Source: Geotrypetes seraphini (lineage: Eukaryota > Chordata > Amphibia > Gymnophiona > Dermophiidae). Taken from it: DNA of 64,000 bases. The stretch lies in assembly GCF_902459505.1 (NCBI RefSeq), contig NC_047096.1:2852001-2916000 (forward strand), given 5' to 3'. Below are positions 22,401 to 34,400 of the stretch, piece after piece. Within the stretch, counting starts at the first letter, position 1. Each line of letters starts with the position of its first letter. Below the pieces are notes generated by a model. It searched no databases, was not told where the DNA came from, and was given only the letters and a program-made list of their open reading frames with translations. Position numbers and translations under genes: made by a program.

Positions 22401-25400
22401 CCCAGTACTGAAGTCAGGCTTACCAGTCTATAATGTCCTGTATTTCTCCTTGAACCCTTTTTAAAAATTGGAGTAACATTGGCCACCCTCCAATCTTCAG
22501 GTACTACAGATAATTTTAGCAACAGGTTAATACAGATCACTAACAGCAGGTCAACAATTTCATGTTTGAGTACTTTTAGTACTCAAGGAAGGAAACCATC
22601 CAGTGCAGGTGATTTATCACTTTTTTAACTTGTTAATTTGGCTTAGTACATCTTCCAGATTCACAGAGATTTCTTTAACTTCCTCCAAAAACCTACCCTT
22701 GAAAACCATTAATGGTTCAAGTAGATCTCTTACATCTTCTTCTATAAAGACTGAAGCAAAGAATTAATTCAGTCTCTCTACTATGGCCTTATCCTCCTTG
22801 AACGCCCTTTTTGCTCCTTGATCATCCAACGGTCCCACGGATTCCCTCACAGGTTTTCTGCATCTGATGTACCTAAAAAAATTGTTACTATGAGTTTTTG
22901 CCTCTTTGGCAAGTTTCTCTTCATATTCTTTCTTCGCTTTCTTTATCAATGCTTTGCATCTAACTTGCCAGTGCTTGTGTCTCCTCTTATTTTCTTCATT
23001 CGGATCCTTTTTCCATTCTTTAAAGGAATTTTTTTTGGCTCTAATAGCCTCTTTCACTTCACCTTTAACCATGTCGGCTCTCGTTTTCTCTTCTTTCCAC
23101 CTTTGTTAATACATGGAATACATCTGCTCTGGGCTTCCACAATGGTATTTTTAAATGACATCCATGCCTAGTTACAGTCCTAACCTTTGCATCTATCTCC
23201 TCAAAAATTAACATAGGTATAATGAACCTTCTCTGCAATCTCATTAACAGCACTGGTGGATCCAAAACATTATGAGTTGCCGTTGGGTATGTCTGACCTA
23301 GGTGGATAGAGGATAGATGTCCTTCAAGTCTAAGTTGTTATGGCGAGCTATTTTCTCCTACAGGGTGAGTATCACTGAGGAGGGGATGCTTATCATTCGA
23401 AATATCAGCCGCTCGGATGAGGGCAAGTACACCTGCTTTGCAGAAAACTTCATGGGCAAAGCCAACAGCACTGGGATCCTCTCAGTCCGAGGTATGATTA
23501 CAAAACTGATTCCATTGAACGTATACAGGGTCTTTTTATTACAAGGCAGGGTCTGGGCAATGAAATAATGGTTTTACAATGAGAACAGTATTCTCTGTAG
23601 CATGAACGTTATGAGATCACCAGAGAACACAGACCATGAGAGGGGCTGATAATGACATACACTGAGCTTAAAGTTATAATCCATTTTAATTAAAAGAAAC
23701 AAGTATAAAACATGACATGATCAGGTTTCAGCACAGCCGGCTTCGGGGTACAAACAAGGAAGGGATGTCTGACAAGGGACTGTGGAAATTCTGTTCCCCA
23801 GCGTTTCCAGCTCTTTGATTTATAAGTGTGGCTTCAGGGCGATTTGGCATAACTTAAAGGTCTTCTGGATAGACTGTATAGTTGATAACACTCTGTCAGA
23901 CACTTCATTTTTGTTTTTGTTTTTTTGTATCCCTGAAGCAGACTCCATCAAAACATGGCCTGGTTGAGTTTTGTTTGCATATTTTAATTACATTAGATTA
24001 AATTTTTTTTTCTTTTTCTAACTGGACTGTCTTGTCACCACCTCTGGTGACCTGCTATTTTGGTTTTCCTGTGATCTGTGCAAAACTTTGCCTCTGATTT
24101 GTCTTACATTACAATGATCAGAGGCCAGGTAGAGATCTCTGTGAATTCAAAAAGCAAAGTTTCTTACCTGTAACCAGTGGTCTCTGTGGATGGTAGAATT
24201 GACCAGGCACATAGTGGGTAATGTTATTACATATCATCAAGATGAAAAACTCCCCCAGAAACCAGATCTAGTGGACAGTTCTTACTGGTTCCTTCAGTCT
24301 CCCCAGCTACTGTAGAAATCAGAACAGGTCCTGGAGAGGTGGGAGGGATTGTGTGCTTGGTTAATCCTGTAATCCAAACTCCGTCCTTTCTGCCTTGCTG
24401 TATCATATGCTTGGAACAAGCTTCCTAAATCCCTAAGGGGGGCTCCATCTCTGGCAGTGTTCATGGCCCAGCTAAGAGCCCACCTCTTTGAGAGTGCTTT
24501 GACTCCTTACTCCTCTCACCTCAGGCTCTGCATCCCCAACCCTATATATCATGTCTGTTTGTCCAAGTTAGACTGTAAGCTCTTCAGAGCAGGGACCATC
24601 TATAAATGTCAGCCCACCTCTTTGAGAGCGCTTTCGACTCCTAACTCCTCTCACCTTGGGTTCTGTTCCCCCAACCCTATATGTCATGTCTGTCTGTCCA
24701 AATTAGATTGTAAGCTCTTCCAAGCAGGGACTGTCTATAAATGTCAAAATGTACAGTGCTTCGAATGCCTTTCAGCACTATATAAGTGATTAGCAGTAGT
24801 AGTCTATGGAAAACACTTGTTACAGATATGCAATTTTGCTTTCTCCAGCAAAAAGTAGGATTGAAATCAGGCACAGAAAGATTTTTACGTTAATGTCTCA
24901 GTGCTGAGGATCTACCATTCAAATAATGTCAGAATTGAACAGATTACTAGGACCGCTTGTTCAGCGGAACTGCTTATCGAAACACATTACTTCTGATTAA
25001 AGACTAGACCAAGCAGTAGTGTGACGGTATCAAGGAAAGATCAAGTGGCTCTCTAGAAAGGTGGGATTTCAAAAGCAGCAGCTCTGGCTCTGATTTGATG
25101 AGGTTTGAGTGATCTAGCTAGAGCGATACAAGCCTGTAGCCCTGTTTCTTAAACGCATTCTGCAGTCTATCACTGGATCTAATTAGAAGTAGTCACAGTC
25201 AGGGCAGGATTAACCAATAGGCCCAGTAGGCACGTGCCTAGGGCCCGAAATGGTCAGGGGGGCCCGATGAAGGAGGGCATCAACACTGTTTTTTCCAAAC
25301 GGCGATGGGCCCCTCCAGCATCGATCGGCAATGTGGCCCCCTTCCCCCCCATCGACAGAAAGTAAAACAAGCAAGCAACGCGGTAAGAAAGGCAACGGGA

Positions 25401-28400
25401 ACTGTAATTGTGCAAGCGGTGCTGCTTGCCCATAGCTTCCCTCTGACGCAGCTTCCTGTTTCCACCTGGGTGCATGGTGGGGTGGGGCGAGGCAGGGGGC
25501 CCAGTGTACTTGTGTGCCTAGGGGCTCTCGACGAATGAATCCTGCCCTGGTCACAGTGATCATAACATAGATGAGTGCAAAAATAGAAAGATTAAAAGGA
25601 GGCATGGGAATAGCTGACATTTGGGAGGCTGATCTAAAGGGTCATGGCACTCTCTCTCTGTCCCTAATCTGCTCTCTATTTCGTCTGAGACTCAGGAACA
25701 AGGACTTGCTCTAAGGGGGAAGATGGTGGGGTCCAAAGCAGACCCTTCACCTTCCTGCTTCCTCTTTAAGAAAGCCTCCCCTGCATCTCGTTCTAGAAGC
25801 CACCAAGATCACACTGGCACCAACTAGTGCGGACATCAACATCAGCGCCAACCTTACCCTGCAGTGCCAGGCTTCTCACGACCTCAGCATGGACCTGACT
25901 TTTACCTGGGCATTGAACGGCCTGCTCATTGACTTTGATAAAGAGGAAGGGCACTACCTGCGGGCATCTGTGGTGAGTACCAGGGCCAATGCCCACCAAC
26001 TAACACCCAAAAGTTTGAAAATGGTTTGTAAGAATCCATGGCGCTCACCCCAAAAGGTCAAGGGGGATTACAGCAAATATAAAATAAAAATCTTACTACA
26101 ATCTAGATTCAGTGAAGGTCTGTATTCGTTTATTTGCATTCCCAATCTGTGGGGGAGTGTGTAGCGCAGTGGTTAGAGCACCCTGAGGTTGTGGGTTCAA
26201 ATCCCTCGCTGCTCCTTGTGACCCTGGGCAAGTGACTTAATCCCCCATTTGTCCCAGATACACTTTGAGCCCACTGGGACAGACAGGGAAATATGATAAA
26301 GTACCTGAATGTAAAAAGCACTTAGGATATAAGTGGTATAGAAATAAATAATAATGTCCCTTATCTTCTTTCTCTTGCATTAGAAGGAGGCTGTGGGAGA
26401 CCTCACTATCATCAGGGCCCAGTTGCGGCACGCTGGACGATACACCTGCACAGCTCAGACAGTGGTGGACAGCACATCCGCTTCGGCTACAGTGGTGGTC
26501 AGAGGTAAAGTCAAGGGAACGAGGGCAGATAAAGGCCAAATGGCCCATCCGCAGCATCCACTATCTCATCCTCTCCCTAAGAAATCCCACGTGGCTGTCC
26601 CATGCTCTTTTAAGGTGGCCAGACACCCAGAAGGTCCGCTCATATACCGAGTTTCTCTTTATAGGGACTTTGCAATGTTCTTTCCATTGAGAGTTCACCA
26701 TGCTGTAGTTATCTGGAAGTCTGAATTCTAACCCAGGAATGACATTTTCTCTCAGCCTCTTATTTATTTATTTTATTTTTAAAAGGTTTTGGAAACAAAA
26801 AGAAACTCCAAGAGGACAAGGTGAGGTGTCACTTCAGCTCCTGCCTGATGGTCTCAGTTAGGGAATGGAAAGAAGAGAAAGGGCACAGGGTGGGCTCAAC
26901 AGTGTACCAAAAAAAAAAAAAAAAAAAGCAGGGCTCCTTTACCAAGCTGCAGAAAAAGATGGTCTTAGCGCACCCTAACGTGGGTTTTTTCTATAGGCTA
27001 ACCGGAGAAAATATTTCTTCACACAACATGTAATTAAAATCTGGAATTCGTTGCCAGAGAATGTGGTGAAATCAGTTAGCTTAGCAGGGTTTTAAAAAGG
27101 CTTGGCTAATTTCCTAAAAGAGAAGTCCATAAGCCATTATTAAGACTGACTTGGGTAAATCCACTACTTATTCCTAGGATAAGCAGCATATGTTTTACTG
27201 TTTAAGATCTTGTCAGGTACTTGTGACCTGGGTTGGTCAGTGTTATACACAGGACCCTCGGCCACAAGAGGACATCCACTAAAAATCAGGGGCGGGAGAT
27301 TTCATGGCGACATCAGGAAGTACTTCTTCACCGAAAGAGTGGTTGACCATTGGAATGAACTTCCAGTGCAGGTGATCGAGGCCAGCAGCGTGCCAGATTT
27401 TAAGAAAAAAATGGGATGCACATGTGGGATCTCTAAGAGGGTAAAGTTAGGGGGGTGAGTCATTAGTGTGGGCAGATTTGATGGGCTAGAGCCCTTTTCT
27501 ATGTTTCTAGGATACTGGGCTTGATGGACCTTCGGTCTATCCCAGTAGGGCAATTCTTATGTGAGCCAAGAATAGGACAATCAAACCATTATGACATCAC
27601 TGCTAAGGTTGGCTCTTAGGCATTGGTGGAATGAGGCATTATGACATCACAATCTCAGCTCTGGAATGCTGCTACTCTTTGGGTTTCTGCCATTGTGACA
27701 TCACTGCTGAGGTTGGCTCTTAGGCATTGGTGGAATGAGGCATTATGACATCACAATCTCAGCTCTGGAATGTTGCTACTCTTTGGGCTAGATTCACTAA
27801 GCTTACCGATCATGTCCCTATTGGTTTGCAACCACTTTGTGATCCTCACTAGAGAGTTGCGCAGGGACAGAAATCCCACTCATCCCCGCCCGTCCACGCC
27901 AGGGTCCTCTCCGTCCCCACCAGGATTCTCTCCGTCCCCACCCATCCCTGCAAGGAATTACCTCCATCCCTGCCCGTCCCCATAAAAAGCAGCAATTACT
28001 TCTGACAGGATCATCAATTCCACAGTTTCTTTTGTGTTTGCGCTGCTGTTTTCCTTGTGGAATCTCTTTGGTGGAACCCTTTTTTTGTTTTCTGTTCAGG
28101 TAATTAACTTATAAACCCCCTCTTTTACTAAGGCTGATGTGTTCATCATATTATATGGACAAACCCTGCTTCCAAAGCCTTCCATCCCCATGGGAGTCCC
28201 GTGGGCCAGAGGGGGGTCCTCGTGGGAGTCCCTTGGGTTAGGGGGGGATTCCCATGATCCCCGTTCCCGTGCAGACCTCTAATCCTCATCCGATCTGATC
28301 CACACATGAAAATGAGGGGAAATGGCATGCAAAAGTAGGAAGGCAGTGATTCACTAAATAAATTCAGGAACACCAACTGGGCTGGCTGATCAAAAAAGAA

Positions 28401-31400
28401 GCAACTGCTGAGGATCAGTCGCTCACGTCCTTTCTGACTGAAATAAAACATCTCCCTTGTGCAAAAACCCTGTCCGCTGCCACCCTGCCTCTTTGCCGCC
28501 TTTCGAGCCCGTGTTCTGTTCCTGGCTGCAGCAGGGCTCTGGCTAAAGCGTATTCTGTTTGCTGCCCCCCCCCTTGTTTTGATCTCGCAAGCGCATGAGC
28601 AGACCGCATCTACAGGCAAAGAAGATGGTCTGCGCATGTATCGGGATCGCTCTGCATCGATCCGTGGGGTCTTGCCTCCGATCGCGTTCATTTGCATAAG
28701 GACTAGTAATGAAATGGTCGCCCGGCCACGGATCGCCCTTAGGGAATCCAGGCTATAGACTTCAAAACAGGGCAGTGAAGTCCGTGACTGCTTTAAAGAT
28801 CCTTTTTCTCCTCCAAATCGATATTTCCCTCATAGTGGCCGACAGTAGAAGGCTGGAAGCAGTAAAGGGGACAACATTTTTTATTAGTTTAGGATATTTT
28901 TCCAATTTTGAGGCATTTATGGTTCAGAAAAAAACTACTCGTATATAATTTGATTAACATCCATCAAATTTGACTAAAGGTTAATGCAAGTAATCTGCCA
29001 CAGGATCCAGATCCATTTTATTCCTATGCATCCAGCTGCAGATTACGTGTAAAAGGCATCCTAGATCAGCTTTGCTCGAACTAATTTGGAAATGATTTAT
29101 GCATGTGAAGTGCTTTAATTTAAAAAACCATAGTGCGGGTTTTAGCGCCGGCCACGGTGCTATCAGCTTGAGTGTTGGAGCTCTTATCACTGTGGCCGAC
29201 ACTAAAAATCGCTCTGGTTTTGTAAACGGGGGTTAATTTATTAATTATCCGCTTGATAACTTAAGCAGTTTACAATAAAAACATTCGCAATCATAAGATG
29301 AAGAAGAAACAATTACACTGGCCGGCCCTCATTCTGGTGCCTCAACCGTTAGACCTGTTTCTGGGTCTATTTGACCTGCTCATTCCAAAAATGGCACCAG
29401 TTTTCTCCCATCAGCTCTAGTTTTTGAGATACTGAACATGTGCCATATACCAGTCTTCACTCTGCTCGCCCATTAAAAGATCAGGATATTTTAATGTAGG
29501 GTTTAAATTAATATCTTTTAAGCATGAAGGAAACATATTAAAAATATTTTTTATATCGGCAATTTTTGGGATAAGGAAAAATCAATAAACCAGTGTGCCG
29601 AGTAGGCCTAGTCGAACGCTACCATTCAAAATGAGAGAATAGATATAGCGGAGCTAATCCAAAGAACATCTTATAGCAAATACAGCCAAATTTGAAAAGT
29701 ACTTGTATTTGCTATAAGATGTTCTTTGGATTAGCTCCGCTATATCTATTCTCTCATTTTGAATGGTAGCGTTCGACTAGGCCTACTCGGCACACTGGTT
29801 TATTGACTTTTCCTAATCCCAAAAATTGCCGTTATAAAAAATATTTTGATCGATCTTTGGCTTATCAAGCAGGTAAAGTTCAAGTATGGTTCAACAATCT
29901 GCATCTTATTGCACCTTTAGAAAATTAGTTAAGACCTATTTGTTCAAAAAATTCATTACTTGATTGATGACTATGTCATAGTTTCTTATTGTATTTTTCA
30001 CTATTGAAATCTTGTACACTTTCCCCTCTGTATTCGCGGTGGTTAGGAGCAGAGCTGGCCCGCAAATAATATTCGGGCCAGTTCTGCCCCCAACCACCGC
30101 TTCCCCTCGGCTATTTTAAGCCCTACCTGGTGGTCTAGCGGGTTTCAGGCAGGAGCAATCTTCCCACACTCTCGAGACTACGACGGGAGCTCAAGGCAGC
30201 CATTTCCTGTGAGTGATCTGCACGGGGCAGGAGCGTGGGAAGATCGCTCCTGCCCGAAAACCTGCTAGACCACCAGGTAAGGCTTAAGGGGGGACTCACA
30301 GGGTTAAAATAGCCCAAAAAATGAAAATGATTTTTTTGGCAGAAAATCACAAATAATTGAACCCGTAGATACGGAAACCGTGAATATGTAGGGGAAGTGT
30401 ACTGCTTTTCTGTGTGCTTTGTATCATCGCTGGAATGTCCAGTCCTCTTTATTTTGTGAACAGCCTAGAACTTTTTGGGTGTTGGAGGTATAGAAAAATA
30501 AAGTTATTATTATTATTAATGTTTTAAATAGACAAATAAAATAAACTCTGTTGGATTAGCTGATTTGCCCCCCATCAATAGCAGCGCCACGAGAAAACCA
30601 AGGGCCTTTTGGACTAATGGCGGTTTTTAGCACAGGCCAGGGGGCTGAATGCTCTGCACTGCTCCCGATGCTCATAGGAACTCAATGCATTGGCCTGTGC
30701 AAAAAAATGCTTTAATGGTTTTGTAAAATGGATTTAGTGCGTTTTAATCTGGGTCTTTCTTGCACTCGAAGCCCATTTTTAAGGCTGCCCTAAAATAGGC
30801 CTTTTTTCTTTTTCTGGTAGCATTGATGCAGGTGCACGTACCAACCATTTTCTATTTTGGTGGTGCCACACGAGCTGGGTAACCCAGACAGGCCTATCCC
30901 CGCCCCCAAAATATTTTCAAAACTTCATAAATGTGCACATAGCGCACGGACAATGCTAAATTACCACAAAATACTTGAGCAGATTTTGAAGGAAGCATTT
31001 CCCACGTATTAGGACTTAAGTACAAGGGCCCCTAAGATGACCAAATATTTATTTCTGTGTACATGGAAAGCAGGATTCCTCTAGGCCAGTGGTCTCAAAC
31101 TCGCGGCCCGCCAGGTGCTATTTTGCGGCCCACGGTCTGTACTAGTGCTGCCCACTCTTTGCAGCATCCTCCAGCTTCCCCCCTGGCCTCCTGCTCTTAC
31201 CTTCAGATAATTACCACTACCCGCAGAGAGGATTGCCAGGACTGTAGCAATCCTTTCAGGCAGCCGTCATCCTCAGCAGTACGTTTCCTCTGCTGCGATC
31301 CTGCCCCTGATGTCAGAGGAGGGGTGGGACCACGGTAGAAGGAACGTGCTGTGGAGGCCGCCTGCAAGGAACGCTACAGCACCGGTGATCCTCTCTGTAG

Positions 31401-34400
31401 GTTGCGGTAATTAGCTGAAACTAAGACTGGGAGGTCAGGGGGGAAGCTGGAGGACACTGCAAAGAAGGGGGAACATGCAGGACTTCGGGGGGGGGGGGGG
31501 AAATATTTATAAACTACAAAAGAGTTTTAACTTATGCAAAATTGTCATTTCTTTAATAAGACATTAACTATTTTTTTCTGCGGCCCTCCAAGTACCTACA
31601 AAGCCAAAATGTGGCCCTGCAAAGGGTTTGAGTTGGAGACCACTGCTCTAGGCCCTTCAAGATCAATTGACAGGATTCGATTCACACTCTCCAGTCTCAA
31701 CTGCAACTACAGCCACCTTTCATTATTTGCTGCAAAGAAGATTCAGCAGCAGTGGTCTGGAGCCCGAGAGTCTGATATTAATCTTTATCTTAACACAGGT
31801 CCTCCCGGCCCTCCAGGAGGCGTGGTAGTGAGGGACATCAAAGACACAACAGTACAGCTCAGTTGGAGCCGGGGCTTTGACAACCACAGCCCGATTGCAA
31901 AATACACAATTCAGGCACGCAACCTTCTTTCCGGCACATGGAGGCAAACCCGAACCAGTAAGGGTCACCAGCAAGCACAGTTCAGTCTGCCTCCTCTCTC
32001 GACCTTTGCCTAGCCACCTTCTCTTATTGTTTTGTATAGATCCAGCCACTGTGGAAGGGAATGCTGAGAGTGTGCAGGTCATGAACCTCATCCCGTGGAT
32101 GGACTATGAGTTTCGGGTCCTCGCCACCAACATCCTGGGAACTGGGGATCCTAGTGCACCTTCCAGCAAGATACGAACTAAAGAAGCAGGTAGGGATAGC
32201 CCAATAAAACTGAAACAACCCACAGGACACCACCACAGTGCACTAAGAAACAGAATTCAGGGGCAGAAGATGGCTCTAGAGGAATTTAAATTGTACATAT
32301 TAATTTTGGATACATTCATTCTCAATAAACTGCCTCTAAATGATGATATACAAATTAACTCCTGCCATTTTTCTCAAGAAAAGTACTGGAGCGAAAAACC
32401 TCCAGTCTTCTTGAATAAGTTCTTAATAACTAATGCACCAATCACCCAGGAGCTCATGAAGTTCACAGCCTACCTGGTAATTGTTCTGGCACCAAGAGAG
32501 CACAAGCACCAGTCACTGAGACAGACCCAGGGTCAAATGCTTTCTCATCACCAGGCAGTGTGGAATTTCAGAGGCTTCAGCTCCCACTGAATTCTGGGGC
32601 TTGTGGTTCAGAACTAGGACTAGGAGAACGCTGTCTCTGCTGATCCTCAATGTACGAAACTTCTGCATGTGTTGCTAACTAGTGGCATGTTCTTCCCTTG
32701 TCCACAGCCCCCACCGTGGCACCAGCAGGACTCAGTGGAGGAGGAGGAGCCCCTAATGAGCTCATCATCACGTGGACAGTGAGTGGCACAGGGCATGTGG
32801 TCATTTCAGTCAGTGGTGTAGTAAGAGGGAGGATGGTCCGCTCCAGGCAGCATGATGGTGGGGGCACTGGCAGCCTTCCCCCTCACCACACCTGCACCCA
32901 TCCCTTCCCTGTACCTCTAGTTCTTCACCAACTTCAACATGCTCCTCGCGACTACATCGTCTGTGCCACTGATGTCACTTCTGGGTGCCGTGCATAGGAA
33001 CTCACATCAGTGGGAGAGACAACGCGGTAGCTAGGAGCACGTTGAAGTTCTTGTTGCTGATGGTGATGAAGAACTAGGAGGTATGGGGGAGCTGGGGGTG
33101 GGGGGCACCTCTCAAGTCCCAGATCAGAACGAAGAGCTGAGTCCATCTGGATGTTCAACTCCTGCTTTCAAGAGTTGCTAGACATAAAAATCTTTGAAAG
33201 GGAAGCTAAATCAACATAGAATGGGCTGATCTGTCCAAAGAACTGGGCTCAGCTACCCACCTAATTCTACTGGTGCTCAAGATACTCTTCCAGGCACAGT
33301 GGATGGGTAAAGAGCAGTAAATTATTGTAATCTGTTGAAGCATTGCTTACAAACCATTTTGGGGCATCCCAATAAAACTATTTGCTTTTCTCCTTCTAAC
33401 TCATGGCAGCCAATGATAAGGGAGTATCACAACGGAGAGGGTCTTGGGTACCTGCTAGCATTCCGATGGATGGGCACGAAGATATGGCGGATGGAGAGAG
33501 TTGGTGGGGCCCAGTCCTCACATTTTGTCTACTTCAACAAGACCATCGCACCCTACACGCCCTTTGAGGTGCAGATCAAAGCATTCAACCAGAAGGGTGA
33601 AGGGCCCTTCAGCCTGGTCAGTGTGGTTCACTCAGCAGAGGAAGGTAAAAGAAAACTGCCCTCTTCTCATCCCTTTGCTCCAAAACATATGATACTGGCT
33701 AACTCCCCCCCTACCCCCAAGGCATCATGGAAGTTAATAGCTTTAATTTCTATATGTTGTGGGAATTACAGACTATTGGTTCATATTTTGATGTTTCTTC
33801 TTTCAGATTGTTGGTACAGTCTTTAATTTTAGGTACTTTGGATTATTGTAATAAAATTTACTTAGCAGGTTATCAGAAAAATCTTCAGACTCTACATTAT
33901 ACAAAACACAGCAGTCCGATTAATTTTCAATCTGAAAAAATCAGATCATGTCACACCTTATTACCAAAGACGACATTGATTACCAGTCGAGGTTAGAGTC
34001 AGATTTAAGTTTAGTTATAAATGCTATAAAGCACCTGATTATCTTGTGGATCATTTTTTTATTAATTAATTCACAATCCCCAAGACAAAATTGTAATTTG
34101 TTTGCTTTTCCATCGGTAAAGAGTCGTTTATACAAGAGCTATTTTCAACAACTCCTATCTTTCCAGGCAGCTTCTTGTGATAAAGAGTTTGTAAATCTGT
34201 TAATTAGCTCTGACTCTTACCAGCAGTTCAGGAAATTATTGAAAACCTATTTATTAAGACATTTTTGTAATTTCTAGGTCATTTGTTTTTACTGTCACTG
34301 TTTCAATGTTCTTTCGTAAACCACATAGAACTCCTAAGTTACTGTGATATATAAATACACTTCCCCCTCCGAATTCCTGGTTTCAGCATCCATGGATTTG

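Larger units (their letters stand above)
21141..23262 (-). mobile_element. Long CR1 LINE, ORF2 RT to 3' end, with nested elements
   Basis: The minus strand reads [74 protein letters not shown] and [12 protein letters not shown], in CR1 order. About 2.1 kb remains, with an internal deletion, broken frames and two small insertions (21693-21852, 22221-22338). Confidence 0.88.

Noticed and set aside
24133-24345. Possible end of a larger dispersed element (GCAAAGTTTCTTACCTGTAA)
   Set aside because: Only one end was recognised, with no partner end or target duplication found nearby, so it was left unclassified.
28146-28697. 183-codon minus-strand frame in CNTN2 intron 13
   Set aside because: It overlaps a hAT-type element and arginine-rich low-complexity sequence. 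No homology recognised.
32639-32700. Alternative acceptors just before CNTN2 exon 16
   Set aside because: They break the phase with exon 15, and the exon at 32708 fits exactly.
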